The translations under genes were made by a program, and so were the position numbers. From Acidobacteriota bacterium (GTDB taxonomy: Bacteria; Acidobacteriota; Terriglobia; Acidiferrales; UBA7541), in the NCBI GenBank assembly GCA_013289715.1, contig JABCZJ010000002.1:186001-250000 (forward strand): DNA of 64,000 nt. Direction: 5' to 3'. Positions within the stretch are counted from its first letter, which is position 1; each line of letters starts with the position of its first letter. This document shows, in pieces, positions 1 to 8,889 of this stretch. The notes below the pieces were generated by a model. That model saw only the letters and a program-made list of their open reading frames with translations, did not search any database and was not told where the DNA came from.

Positions 1-698
1 CCGCCGATATCCCCAACCAGCCGATAGTCTTCCCAGTGCGCGTCGAATTCCTGATATTTGTCGTCCTTCGCTTTCTGCACTTTGTGGCCGTCGGTATAGA
101 ACGCGCGTTGCCGCCCCGAATCATCGGTTAACAAGACCTCGCCATTTTTCGCCTCTGGCGTGTCCTTCATCGCCAGTGTGATTGATCCCGCGGGATTCAG
201 TAATTCCTGCAGTTGCTGGCGGTCATAATCGCCGTCGCTGTTCTTGCTTCCGCCGTTTCTGGGATTGCCGCCGCCATTGCCACTACCACCGCCGTTGCCG
301 CCTCCGCCGCCGGGGTAAGGCGATCCGATCCCGCCCATGTGAATTCCGGTCCCGTTCCCACCACCGCCTCGCGGATTCGCCGGGTTGTCAGCGTTGGTTC
401 CGCGCGCCTCACGCATCTTGTCCTGCGCGTCGTCGCTCTCATCCACATTGAACTTCCACGATGCAAAGAGTTGCTTCTTATCCGGAACAACCATCTCCGG
501 CTGCACGGCCGGCCCGGATGACCCCGCGTGCGAATCTCCCGAATCCGCCCCCGGCCGGATCGGCCCGGCAGGCGCCTGCGCCGCAGCACCGCGCGGGAAT
601 GTCGCGCACGCGGTACAAAAAATCGCGCCAACGGCGACGCTTCGCGTCAAAGTCCAAATTGCGTTGGCCCTCGAATTCAATGTCCCCGTCGTTCGCAT
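1..698 (-). CDS. Secreted hypothetical protein, 3' end cut by window edge
   Basis: The frame is open from an ATG at 698 to the left edge with no stop, giving at least 232 residues. The N-terminus is basic and then hydrophobic and Ala-rich, consistent with an export signal. Residues about 55-100 are polar and acidic, about 115-150 form a low-complexity linker of Gly and Asn with Ser, and the visible C-terminal part is soluble and charged, with the segments DSGRQRAFYTDG and QEFDAHWEDYRLVGD. That last part resembles small periplasmic proteins common in Acidobacteria whose role is unknown to me. A different minus-strand frame over the linker is Arg-rich and is a shadow. No function is assigned; the frame is supported by codon pattern and the signal-like start. 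Confidence 0.7.
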   Translation of the reverse strand, partial: MRTTGTLNSRANAIWTLTRSVAVGAIFCTACATFPRGAAAQAPAGPIRPGADSGDSHAGSSGPAVQPEMVVPDKKQLFASWKFNVDESDDAQDKMREARGTNADNPANPRGGGGNGTGIHMGGIGSPYPGGGGGNGGGSGNGGGNPRNGGSKNSDGDYDRQQLQELLNPAGSITLAMKDTPEAKNGEVLLTDDSGRQRAFYTDGHKVQKAKDDKYQEFDAHWEDYRLVGDIG

Positions 699-855
699 CG
701 TTTTACTCACCCTCGCTTTATCATTCCTCGGCGGAGGCCGAAGCATCGCCCAAGCCCAACCGCAATCGGCAGCACACCTTCACCCTCCTGCCAATACGGA
801 TGCATAAAATTCCTGCCGGGATGCAACGCAACGCTGTACGCCGTCGAGAACCACG

Positions 856-1818
856 CTATTCCCCGGCCGCCGCACTCACACCGCGCGCCTGTACCTTCTG
901 CAGCATCGCCATAAATTCCGCGCGCTTGTTCCCACCCGAGGCAGCGCCGGCATACGCCATGTGAACCAATTGCTGATTCGCCCGCCCGCCGTCATAGACC
1001 CAGGGAAACGGATTCACCGCACCGATCGCCCAGTAGAACTCCGCCTGCGCTCCCTGCAAATTCGTCGGCAAATTAAAATGCGCCGACGCTCCCGGAGTGA
1101 TCGGGCTCAGTCGTTGCGCCGAGAACACGAACCAAGTCATCCCCGGCGACGTGACCCGCTCCATAGGCGCCAGATAAAACTGCGCCGTCATCCCATAAGC
1201 CCGCGGCCCATCATTCGTCTGCACAAACGTAATCCCGGAGCTCACCTGCGCACCGAAAAATCCGTCGAGCGTCACGTCATGCCGGCAAGCGTAGGACACC
1301 TGCAATACAGGAGGAGCATCGCTGGAACCGCTATTCGGCGCCGGAGCGAAGCTCGCTCGCGTGTTGTTCGCCATCGCCTCATTGATGCAAGTCTCCGACG
1401 GCGGGAAAAAATAATAGAACAGGAGGTCAACCATGCTCATTCCCGAGCCGCTGGGCATGTGCATCTGTCCGTCCAGCCAGTTGGCGTCGTGCCCCAGCAG
1501 CGGATTATCCGAGGTCGCGAATTGCACGATCGCATTCGCCTGCGCATTTTGCAGCGCCAGAATTCCACCGAGATGAAACGGCGGCGAATAAGGAGCCAGC
1601 GCCGCAGGCGCGTCACCCGGTTTGAATTCAGTCCACGCCACCGGTAGCTCCACCGATACGCCGTTGGTGATCCCGTGCTCAATCATCCGCGCCGCGCTCT
1701 CACCAGCGGCAGCGCCCGCGGAAGCCTGCGCGCCGGTCGTCCGCGCCATCGTGCCCCAAGCCAGCAGCATTCCCGCCGCTACCACAAATGCCCTCGATCT
1801 TTTTCGCCCCAGCTTCAT
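856..1818 (-). CDS. Secreted hypothetical protein (320 aa)
   Basis: I start this at the ATG at 1818 (MKLGRKRSRAFVV) because a signal peptide follows directly, ending near residue 30 (ARTTGAQA); the frame extends 151 codons further upstream without secretory character. The mature part is rich in Gly, Ala, Phe and Tyr and has two Cys residues, in SETCINEA and YACRHDV, that could form a disulfide. I recognise no catalytic motif or Pfam-like pattern. It is in the same orientation as the cut-off secreted protein to its left, about 157 bases away, so the two could share a transcript. Periplasmic or outer-membrane location is an inference from the signal peptide only. Confidence 0.7.
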   Translation of the reverse strand: MKLGRKRSRAFVVAAGMLLAWGTMARTTGAQASAGAAAGESAARMIEHGITNGVSVELPVAWTEFKPGDAPAALAPYSPPFHLGGILALQNAQANAIVQFATSDNPLLGHDANWLDGQMHMPSGSGMSMVDLLFYYFFPPSETCINEAMANNTRASFAPAPNSGSSDAPPVLQVSYACRHDVTLDGFFGAQVSSGITFVQTNDGPRAYGMTAQFYLAPMERVTSPGMTWFVFSAQRLSPITPGASAHFNLPTNLQGAQAEFYWAIGAVNPFPWVYDGGRANQQLVHMAYAGAASGGNKRAEFMAMLQKVQARGVSAAAGE

Positions 1819-1930
1819 TCGCCCAGTACTCCGCAAGCCTCGTCCCTCATCGAGTTTGCCAGCATCCCGCGCCAAAAAGAAGCCCTTAAGAACATGCAAC
1901 CGGCCCGGAGTTTGCCCTTCGCTTGGTACA

Positions 1931-2240
1931 ATGGGAGAGACTGTGAGAGAGGCACTGTTCACAGAATTGCAAGAAAGCGTTCGCGACGCGGTCGACCACC
2001 GCAAGGGCGCCACGGTGTCGCGGGCAGATCGGTTTAGGCGACCGAAGAAGCTCAAACTCGCCGAGATACGCAGTTTCCGCATCAAGTGGGGCGTAAACCA
2101 ACTAGTTTTCGGCAAACGATTGGGCGGGCGCGAGTGTTCGTGCCGTGCGGGCTTGGGAGCAAGGAAAGCGTCGCCCAGCACAGCCCTGCAGCGTTTCTCC
2201 AGAAGGGTTGATGCTTCGAAACGCCCCAGATCCCCTACAG
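1931..2240 (+). pseudogene. Decayed HigA-like (XRE family) antitoxin
   Basis: From ATG 1931 the frame reads like the N-terminal part of HigA-type antitoxins (MGETVREALFTELQESVRDAV, then KLAEIRSFRI and NQLVFGKRLG). Near 2130-2140 the helix-turn-helix homology jumps to another frame, where ASVRAVRAWEQGKRRPAQ carries the family hallmark AWEQG. After that, homology fades and frames switch again. The intact HigA at 3375-3689 has the same hallmark (VQAWEQGARRPQ), which supports the reading. At least one indel therefore inactivates it. No partner toxin is visible beside it; the opposite strand upstream is occupied by the 320-aa secreted protein. It is probably a remnant of an older toxin-antitoxin locus. 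Confidence 0.6.
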
Positions 2241-2352
2241 ACTCTCCGCACGCAAATTCACCGATCCCCAAGGCCGCAAGTTGCGAACGAACACACCACC
2301 GCCCCCCGGGCCACTCGGCCCGGCAGCGATGTTCAAACGTTTTTAGTTTGTC

Positions 2353-2568
2353 TTAAGCCTTCTTGACGGACTTGCGGCGTCCACGGCGCTTGGTAGGCGG
2401 CGTGGCGGGTGGCTCACCCACCAGCTCTGCGGACCAAATTGCAGTAACAAATTTCTTCACACCGTGATCGTCAAAATCAATCGTAGTGCGCTCGGTGTTC
2501 GACTCGGTCACCACTCCCATTCCGTACTGCTCGTGACGTATGGACTGCCCTTCGACCAGTGTCTGCAC
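2353..2568 (-). CDS. Small conserved Tudor/KOW-like protein (71 aa)
   Basis: The sequence starts MQTLVEGQSIRHEQYGMG and carries the pattern G-x-x-I-x-H-x-x-Y-G-x-G-x-V, then T-x-I-D-F-x-x-H-G-x-K-K-F, close to the C-terminal Tudor-like domain of PcrA/UvrD helicases and to CarD-type small barrels. The C-terminus is a basic tail (TKRRGRRKSVKKA). The likely role is binding nucleic acid or RNA polymerase, but this is inferred from pattern only. It stands alone on the minus strand, with a gap of about 350 bases to the cold-shock gene upstream. Confidence 0.65.
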   Translation of the reverse strand: MQTLVEGQSIRHEQYGMGVVTESNTERTTIDFDDHGVKKFVTAIWSAELVGEPPATPPTKRRGRRKSVKKA

Positions 2569-2922
2569 AGCTGCCTCCGTAGATTATGACTTCACAACTC
2601 GAAAAATCCACACCGTCGCGACGCGCTTCCGCCCGCCGCAACGTACGACCAGAAGTTTGTCCTGCGCCCGCTTCCGAAAAGGACAGCGGCTGGGTCCGTC
2701 CCTTCCAGAACCATTCCACTGCGCCAGCCGCACCGCTAGCTACAGCCATGCTCGTCTGGGCAAAAAACGAAACACATCCAGCGACCGCGCGGGATTGCCG
2801 CCTCGTAGGCCCTGCACCAGCCAGCATCGCACGCGCTGAACAACTGCCCTAACCAGCGCGCCACCGATCGCTACAGCCGCTGCCGCCTAAAACTCAAACT
2901 TGGCACTGAAGAATTCGCAGAT
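2569..2922. other. Intergenic stretch with no supported gene
   Basis: Short open frames exist on both strands here, but they are rich in Arg, Pro and Ser, lack ribosome binding sites and show no recognisable domain. I find no convincing terminator for the cold-shock gene that ends at 2923. I see nothing else in it. Confidence 0.5.
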
Positions 2923-3129
2923 TTACAGGCCGACCACGTTCTCCGCCTGCAGGCCTTTCGGCCCCTGCTTCACTTCGAATTCTACCGCCTGACCCTCGTT
3001 GAGGGACTTGTACCCCTCGGACTGGATCGCGGAGAAATGCACGAAGACATCCTCGCCAGACTGGCGCTGGATAAATCCATAGCCCTTGGCCGCATTAAAC
3101 CACTTTACTGTACCTTGCTCTCTGCTCAC
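2923..3129 (-). CDS. Cold-shock domain protein (CspA family, 68 aa)
   Basis: A small single-domain OB-fold RNA-binding protein that melts secondary structure in mRNA. The family hallmarks are complete: GTVKWFN at the N-terminus, RNP1 as KGYGFI and RNP2 as VFVHF, then [11 protein letters not shown] and a short C-terminus. I start it at the GTG at 3129 ([12 protein letters not shown]) because a GGAG lies eight bases upstream and the length equals that of classic CspA proteins; the upstream in-frame extension to 3213 is basic and not family-like. The leader contains a stable hairpin (3156-3172) just before the ribosome binding site, as expected for a gene with a regulated 5' UTR. Single gene, minus strand. 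Confidence 0.93.
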   Translation of the reverse strand: MSREQGTVKWFNAAKGYGFIQRQSGEDVFVHFSAIQSEGYKSLNEGQAVEFEVKQGPKGLQAENVVGL

Positions 3130-3155
3130 GGAAACTGCTCCTAAATTATTCAGCA

Positions 3156-3172
3156 GGCGGCGCTTAGCCGCC
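3156..3172 (-). promoter_or_regulatory. Leader hairpin of cold-shock mRNA
   Basis: GGCGGC and GCCGCC form a perfect 6-bp stem around a 5-base loop. It lies about 15 bases upstream of the GGAG of the cold-shock gene in its 5' UTR. A role in temperature- or structure-dependent translation is an inference from csp biology. Confidence 0.45.
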
Positions 3173-3211
3173 CTGAAAGCTGCCTGTCGCCCCGCTCGTA
3201 TCGCCCCGCAC

Positions 3212-3244
3212 AAAAAAAAAGCCGTCGGACGTTTGCCCGGCAGC
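3212..3244 (-). terminator. Probable rho-independent terminator of the HigBA transcript
   Basis: Read on the minus strand, an imperfect GC-rich stem (GGCTGCCGG with CCGACGGC, two mismatches, 3221-3244) is followed by nine T residues (3212-3220). It lies about 130 bases downstream of the HigA stop and separates that operon from the cold-shock gene. Confidence 0.55.
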
Positions 3245-3374
3245 CGTTCCTCGCGCGCGTCAAAAACGAATCATAAAGCAACAAACGCAAAGGTAGATTA
3301 CCACGTTCCGTCCTTCGCCGCAATCCCCTCCCCGCCGCGATCCGCAGCAGCCGGTCCTGAACTTGCCTTCCGAA

Positions 3375-3689
3375 CTACGCTTTCAACAACACCGCAGGAT
3401 TCTTCTTTGCAATATCCAGCAGCCGCAGCGCCGTGCTCTGCGGTCTGCGCGCCCCTTGTTCCCACGCCTGCACCGCCTTGATGCTCACGCAAAGAAAGCT
3501 TGCGAACATCGCCTGGCTGGCATTCAGATTCGCACGCACTTGCCTGATTTCCTTCGGCTTCATCGGCTTCGGCCACGCCGCAATTTCCGTCACGCGCAAA
3601 TCCACCTCTCGCCCGCGCTCAAACGCCAAAGCATCATGCAACGATTGCCGCATCTCAGCATAAAGTTTGACTTTGATTTTCTTCGCCAC
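3375..3689 (-). CDS. higA: HigA-type antitoxin, XRE family (104 aa)
   Basis: Neutralises the HigB toxin and normally represses its own operon. The N-terminal 40 residues are toxin-binding-like, and a helix-turn-helix follows: PKEIRQVRANLNASQAMFA, then VSIKAVQAWEQGARRPQ and a leucine-rich C-terminal helix. The start is GTG at 3689 with a strong AGGAGG five bases upstream, located inside the toxin gene; the two frames overlap by 35 bases, which implies coupled translation. The toxin-first order is typical of HigBA and unlike most type II modules. A probable operator lies over the toxin start. A decayed relative sits at 1931-2240 on the other strand. Confidence 0.85.
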   Translation of the reverse strand: MAKKIKVKLYAEMRQSLHDALAFERGREVDLRVTEIAAWPKPMKPKEIRQVRANLNASQAMFASFLCVSIKAVQAWEQGARRPQSTALRLLDIAKKNPAVLLKA

Positions 3690-4026
3690 CGTGTCCTCCT
3701 ACAATTTCCGCAACCATCCGCCGCAGTGCATCCCGCTCCTTCTCGCTCCAATCTTCCTGCTCGTCCTTATCGAACAGAAACAACAGGTCAGTATGATCGC
3801 GGTGCGCTAGGTACCGATGCACGTAGCGGTAACCGCCGCGCGTTCCGTTTCCGCGACCCGGATTGGCTGACCGCGCCGTGCGTATTCCGCTCAATCCTCG
3901 AACCACATCCCCTCTGGCCGGATCTCGCAGCAGAACTTTTTGCAACTCCCGCAAGACCTCATCGGCCGCCTCTCCTGCCAGTTGCTGCAGTCGTCGCGTG
4001 AATGAGAGCGACGCAACGAATACCAC
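3655..4026 (-). CDS. higB: HigB/RelE-superfamily toxin (123 aa)
   Basis: Predicted ribosome-associated mRNA endonuclease of a type II toxin-antitoxin module. Features seen: an N-terminal helical stretch (RRLQQLAGEAADEVLRELQ), the central SGIRTARSANPGRGNGTRGG segment that matches the basic loop and strand of HigB/RelE proteins, then LLFLFDKDEQEDWSEKERD, equivalent to the common hydrophobic-strand, K-x-E-x-x-D-L-S pattern of the family, and a C-terminal helix. The start is GTG at 4026; the putative operator overlaps it, so the message may have a very short leader. The gene overlaps higA by 35 bases. Confidence 0.82.
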   Translation of the reverse strand: MVFVASLSFTRRLQQLAGEAADEVLRELQKVLLRDPARGDVVRGLSGIRTARSANPGRGNGTRGGYRYVHRYLAHRDHTDLLFLFDKDEQEDWSEKERDALRRMVAEIVGGHGGEENQSQTLC

Positions 4027-4052
4027 AGTGTAGGATATACCACTCTGTAGTA
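4021..4052. promoter_or_regulatory. Putative HigA operator
   Basis: TACCACAGTGT (4021-4031) and ACTCTGTAGTA (4042-4052) are an inverted repeat matching at 9 of 11 positions around a 10-base spacer. The element covers the higB GTG (4024-4026) and the sequence just before it, the expected position for autorepression by the antitoxin. Confidence 0.5.
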
Positions 4053-4219
4053 GTGGCTGTCAGCACCCGTTTTCCATCCTGAGCTTGCAGGATTTTCCGC
4101 GATTTCCTGCGCGGAAAACCATTGCGCAATCGCGCCCTCGCCGCCACCCGCCGTCACCCGCTTGACAAGTCCAAAGCCGCAAGTGCAGGATGGCCACGCA
4201 CGCTCGAGGAGTGACTCCC

Positions 4220-6253
4220 ATGTTACTTGGTGTCCCGGTTGTTACCTGGATTTTAGTAGGCATCGTGTTCGCCGTCGCCTACGTCTTCCTGTCCTTTCAT
4301 CGTGTCGGACCGGCCGAAGTCGGCCTGGTCCTGAAACGTGTCTCCTCGCGCAAACTGTCCGGCGACAACGTCATCGCATTCCAGGGCGAAGCGGGCTATC
4401 AAGCCGATCTGCTCCTGCCCGGACTGCGCTGGATGCCCTGGCTGCTTTATGAAGTTCAGAAATTTCCCTGGGTCCAGATTCCCGCCGGAGAAATCGGAGT
4501 CGTCATCGCACAAGTGGGCTCGTCCTTACCGATCGGCGCAAAGTCGGCCGTCTATAAGAAGGCCTTCGGAAATTTTGCCGACCTGCGCTCCTTCATCACT
4601 GCTGGCGGGCAAAAAGGCGTCCAGCGCCCCGTATTTTCTCCGGGGACGCTCGCGCCCATTCATCCCGTCGGTTTTCTCGTCGTCACCAAGAGCCAGGCGT
4701 ACGGACTCCCCATTTCTCCCGAACTCCGCTCGCGCTCCTCAAAAATGGGAAGATTGACGCCCGAAGCCTTCGGCCTGCGGCCTGAGCAACTTGAACTTCT
4801 GCGCATCGAACCCAAACCTTGCGGCAAAGACGGCGCTCTCACAGACATGGTCGGAATCGTCACAACTTACGAAGGCGATCCCCTACCCTCGGGTGACATC
4901 GCCAGCCGCCTCGGAGGCTTCGCGGATATAGACAAGATGGAAAAGGACAAGGCCAGCGACGGCGACGTGATCGAAATCCTGCTCGGCAACAAAAATAATC
5001 TGCACAATAATTATCAGGACTTTCAGGCGTTCGTCGACAACGGCGGCCGCATCGGCTTGCAGCATGACCCGCTGCTCTACGGCGCCTACGCACTCAATCC
5101 TTTCCTGGTCGGCGTCGAAATGGTTGGAATGTTGGTCGTGCAGCAGGGCCAAGTCGCGGTCATCAAGGCGTACGTGGGGCTTCCAACGCAGGATATGTCC
5201 GGTACCGATTTCAAATTCGGCTCGCTCGTACGTCCGGGGCACCGCGGCATCTGGCAGGAGCCGCTGCGAACAGGAAAATTCCCACTCAATCCGCGCTGCT
5301 ATCAGGCGGAAATCGTTCCAACATCCATCCTCACCCTGAATTGGGCCGATGCCGTTTCACAAGCTCACAACCTCGACTCTCAGCTTTCGCAAATCGTCGC
5401 GAAAAGTAACGAAGGATTCGTGTTCAAAATCGACCTCCAAGTCCAAATCCACGTCCCAGACACGAATGCTCCGCGCGTGATTTCCATGGTGGGCACCATG
5501 ATCAACCTCGTTAATGAAGTCCTACAAGCTGCGGTCGGCAATCATTTCCGCGACAAACTTCAAAGCATGCCCGCCGTCCGCTTCATCGAAACGCGTCAGC
5601 AGGTCCAGGAAGAAGCATTCAAACACATTAAAGAACAGCTCGATCAATACCGCGTCGAAACGCGCGGTGTGTACATTCAAGACGTCATCCTGCCGGAAGA
5701 TCTCGTCAAAGTCCTAACGCAGCGCGAAATTGCCAACCAGGAGATTGACACCTATCGCAAGCAACGCTCCGCCCAAGATGAACGCATCGCCATGGAAAAC
5801 GCCAAGGGCACCGCCGAAATGCAGGCCGATCTCGCCAAGTCCAAAGTAGGAGTAGACATCAAGACAAATAACGCCAACGCCCGCACCGAAGAAGCGCGCG
5901 GCGAGGCCGAATTCATTCGCCAGACGGGGACCGCGCGCGGCGCCGAAGTTGAAGCGGTAGGACTCGCTCGCGCTCGCGGCTACGAAGCACAAGTGCGCGC
6001 GCTTGGGTCGAATGCCACGGCGCTCGTCAACGTCATCGCCGCGCTCTCGGAAGGTACCTCGAAATTCGTGCCGGACATCCTCGTCACCAGTGGCTCCAAC
6101 GGCGCTGGCGCGCTCGATGGCCTGGCGGCCACCGCGATGCGCTATCTCGCTGGAAACGGCGGCAATGGATCCGCGACCGCGGCCGCCAAACCCACCGAAC
6201 CAAAGGGCGGCTCGCTCCCCAGCGGCCCCGCCGGAAAACCAGGGAAAGAATAG
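4220..6253 (+). CDS. Flotillin-like SPFH/band 7 membrane protein (677 aa)
   Basis: A membrane scaffold protein of the SPFH superfamily, thought to organise membrane microdomains. One N-terminal transmembrane segment (about residues 2-25, VVTWILVGIVFAVAYVFL) is followed by GPAEVGLVLKR, a long SPFH core with VPTSILTLNWADAV, then a long Ala/Glu coiled coil (about residues 480-600) typical of flotillins and a low-complexity Gly/Pro/Lys tail. I choose ATG 4220 because GAGGAG lies about eight bases upstream; an upstream ATG at 4190 adds ten unconvincing residues. It is longer than classical flotillins because of an insertion in the N-terminal half. It is flanked by genes on the minus strand and stands alone. 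Confidence 0.85.
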   Translation: MLLGVPVVTWILVGIVFAVAYVFLSFHRVGPAEVGLVLKRVSSRKLSGDNVIAFQGEAGYQADLLLPGLRWMPWLLYEVQKFPWVQIPAGEIGVVIAQVGSSLPIGAKSAVYKKAFGNFADLRSFITAGGQKGVQRPVFSPGTLAPIHPVGFLVVTKSQAYGLPISPELRSRSSKMGRLTPEAFGLRPEQLELLRIEPKPCGKDGALTDMVGIVTTYEGDPLPSGDIASRLGGFADIDKMEKDKASDGDVIEILLGNKNNLHNNYQDFQAFVDNGGRIGLQHDPLLYGAYALNPFLVGVEMVGMLVVQQGQVAVIKAYVGLPTQDMSGTDFKFGSLVRPGHRGIWQEPLRTGKFPLNPRCYQAEIVPTSILTLNWADAVSQAHNLDSQLSQIVAKSNEGFVFKIDLQVQIHVPDTNAPRVISMVGTMINLVNEVLQAAVGNHFRDKLQSMPAVRFIETRQQVQEEAFKHIKEQLDQYRVETRGVYIQDVILPEDLVKVLTQREIANQEIDTYRKQRSAQDERIAMENAKGTAEMQADLAKSKVGVDIKTNNANARTEEARGEAEFIRQTGTARGAEVEAVGLARARGYEAQVRALGSNATALVNVIAALSEGTSKFVPDILVTSGSNGAGALDGLAATAMRYLAGNGGNGSATAAAKPTEPKGGSLPSGPAGKPGKE

Positions 6254-6305
6254 AAGGATCAAGCGGCGGCGAAAGCGGACGGGCCCGTTGCTCCAGTCAG
6301 CTTGG

Positions 6306-8489
6306 CTAGAACTGCGAAGTGATTATTCCGATCAGCACGCGGGTCGTGTCCGAATCAAAGAGCAGAACCGTGTCCGCGCTCACGACGTAGTAAGCCACGT
6401 TGTAGGTGACGTTCGGGTTCATCCCCTGTATCACCGCCGTGCCGCGTCCGCTGGTGGTATTCGGCGCCTTGAGTGTCGTATTCGTCACGAAGATCAGATC
6501 GCCCGGAAACACCGCGCTGAAATTGTTGATATCAATCTTTCCCGAGACGGACGCGAGTCCATTCAGCGTCAACTGCCCCGATAAATTCTGCTGATACTTT
6601 GCCGGCGCGTTATGAAAGATTCCCTGCCCCGCCAATCCAAACGCAAAACTTCCCGTCAAGCCGGTCGGTATCGTTGTTGTTTGCGCGAAAGCCGAGCCCG
6701 TCGAAATCGCCGCCGCGTCCAACTCCAGCATCACCGCGGGTCCTTGCGCCGATTGATATATCGCGAATTCCTGAGTCGTCGTGCTCGGCCCCGCAGCACA
6801 CGTCCCGCTCGCGGTACTCAAGAGCAGGTCAATCCGCCCGCTCGTCGGATCCACAGTGTAGGTACACGTACCCAGCGTAGTGTCGGACGTCACCGTCCCG
6901 GCATTGTTGCTGTCGATCACCCCACTCGTCCCGCCACTGCCACTTGAGACGAATACTCCGCCAGCCGCGTACGCGCCCGTGGGCGACGTTCCCCCCACTG
7001 TAAATGGATAGTTGCCGCTAGGAAGACTCGCAGCATTGAACGAGCTTCCCGTGGGCGCAGCATACGCATCACCACCCAGATAGCTGGCCGTATCGATTTC
7101 CACCAAATGTAACTGCGTGCTCTGTTCGGAAGCCGTCGTATCCACGATGTAAAACGCATACTGAATCGAACCCGTCGAAGTGCTCGAAAGCGTCAGCGTG
7201 CCCCGCCCCCTCCCCGGAAAAGTCGTGTCCATCGTGTATGTTCCCGCCAGGCTCCGGTCTTCGGTCGCAACCCTGCCCGCCGGGTTGCTGCTATTATTGA
7301 CGTCCAAAATCGGGCTCCCACCCGTAATTTGCCCCGCGCCATTCGCCGAGAATTTTCCCGCCATGCCCTGCGGAAAAAACGCAGCATCAGCCCCAGCCAC
7401 ACTGAACACATACGGCCCGCTAAGCGCCGTCAGCGCAGTCGTCAGTCCGTTCAGATTCTGCTGATCCACGGTGCCGCTTCCCGTGTTTCCTGCGTCAAAG
7501 CGCGTCAGCACGCCATGCTGGAAATTCGCCATCGCTAACTGCCAGGTCTGCACGGTTCCTTGCCCCGCTCCCGAGCCCGATCCCAGATTGACCTTCACCG
7601 TGGCGCGGCCATCCGCACCCATCAGGTATGTTCCGATGAACGGCACCTGCGTCGCCACGCCCACCGAGAAGCGGTTGCTGTCTTCCACGCCGCTCATGTT
7701 CCCCTGCCCATCCGCATTAAAACTTCCCGCTACCGCTACAAAACCCCCGCTGTCGTTACCGGAATATGAAAAAGCAAACGGCCCGGTCAAGGAAGCCTGC
7801 GAATACGAAATTGACGCGGTAGCCGTCGCGGTTGTTGTTCCGAATTGAGCAGTGATCGTGACCGTGTTACCCGGCGGCGGCGACGGCGGTGCCGTGTATA
7901 TTCCCGTGGGACTGATCGAGCCGATGTTTCCACCCTCGCTCGAGGACACCGACCAGGTGATCCCCTGTGTGGTGGTCACGTTATTCAAAATCGCTGAAAA
8001 TTGCTGAGGACCGCCCGCTGGCACAGTCGCGGTCGGCGGAGTCACGGATAGCCCCGACCCGATGCCAACGGTCGCAATCGCTGTATTCGACGTGATCAAG
8101 TTGGTGTTGGTGGTCGAACCGGGAACCTGCGGAGTCGTCGCCGTAATGTTCACCTGCCCGCTGTTGATATTCGGCACGACCGCAGGCGCCGTATAAACCC
8201 CCACCAGCGCATCGAGGGTCGAAGTCCCGATCGTTCCGGTGGTCGAATTCCCGCCCGCCACCCCGTTCACATACCACGTCACGATCGTCGTCGTAGTAGA
8301 GGTTGAAGAACTCGTTACCGCCACTTGCGCCGTGAATTCCGCCGTTTCGTTAATTTGTACTGTCGCCGCGGTCGGCGAAATCGTTACCGCTGTCACAGTA
8401 CCCACGGCGGTGCCGCCACAAGACGAAATGCTCAGTAGGCCCGCCATCGCCACGGGCAGCAGCAATAGTCCGCAAATCCGCCTCCGCAT
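6306..8489 (-). CDS. Large Ig-like repeat lipoprotein (727 aa)
   Basis: The start at 8489 gives MRRRICG and a lipoprotein signal with acylation Cys24 (lipobox-like SISSC); AAGGGAAGG lies upstream. After it come two bacterial Ig-like modules (VTISPTAATVQINETAEF and LSVTPPTATVPAGGPQQF), then about four homologous beta-rich blocks, each beginning with L-x-G-x-(F/Y)-x-F and including FNADGQGNMSG, SANGAGQITGG, SGVIDSNNAG and LASVSGKIDINN. This architecture is frequent in Acidobacteria and is presumably surface-exposed, with an adhesive or structural role; no enzyme motif is visible. Composition is dominated by Thr, Ser, Gly and Ala. An in-frame extension to 8702 is not secretory and is discounted. 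Confidence 0.8.
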   Translation of the reverse strand: MRRRICGLLLLPVAMAGLLSISSCGGTAVGTVTAVTISPTAATVQINETAEFTAQVAVTSSSTSTTTTIVTWYVNGVAGGNSTTGTIGTSTLDALVGVYTAPAVVPNINSGQVNITATTPQVPGSTTNTNLITSNTAIATVGIGSGLSVTPPTATVPAGGPQQFSAILNNVTTTQGITWSVSSSEGGNIGSISPTGIYTAPPSPPPGNTVTITAQFGTTTATATASISYSQASLTGPFAFSYSGNDSGGFVAVAGSFNADGQGNMSGVEDSNRFSVGVATQVPFIGTYLMGADGRATVKVNLGSGSGAGQGTVQTWQLAMANFQHGVLTRFDAGNTGSGTVDQQNLNGLTTALTALSGPYVFSVAGADAAFFPQGMAGKFSANGAGQITGGSPILDVNNSSNPAGRVATEDRSLAGTYTMDTTFPGRGRGTLTLSSTSTGSIQYAFYIVDTTASEQSTQLHLVEIDTASYLGGDAYAAPTGSSFNAASLPSGNYPFTVGGTSPTGAYAAGGVFVSSGSGGTSGVIDSNNAGTVTSDTTLGTCTYTVDPTSGRIDLLLSTASGTCAAGPSTTTQEFAIYQSAQGPAVMLELDAAAISTGSAFAQTTTIPTGLTGSFAFGLAGQGIFHNAPAKYQQNLSGQLTLNGLASVSGKIDINNFSAVFPGDLIFVTNTTLKAPNTTSGRGTAVIQGMNPNVTYNVAYYVVSADTVLLFDSDTTRVLIGIITSQF

Positions 8490-8889
8490 CGAACGACCTT
8501 CCCTTCCTGCCTCAGTTGTATGCAAAATAGCCTGGCGCGCCATCCGTCCTTCTGCCTGTGTTCCGTCGGTCCGCCTCAGAATGCTCCATATCCGATTCCC
8601 GCTTTTCTGTCTGGTCATTTTCCTCGGCCCGGTCTTCCGGCACGTCGTTCTCGGACACACACGTCGATTCCAGTATTCCCGTTCAGATAGAAAAAGTTCC
8701 AATGCTTAGAGGTAAGCGCGCAAGATTCGGTTGCACGTCGATAGCGTATTTCGCGAGCCCCGCACCCCGTAAAGCGGGAATCATCTTACATCAATCGCAT
8801 CCCGTGTCACACCCGCAATCGCGGCGGCAAATTTCCGCATTCCCGGCCCGATTTGGCCGCAAACCGCATGGCCTTTTTCGACGGGGCCG

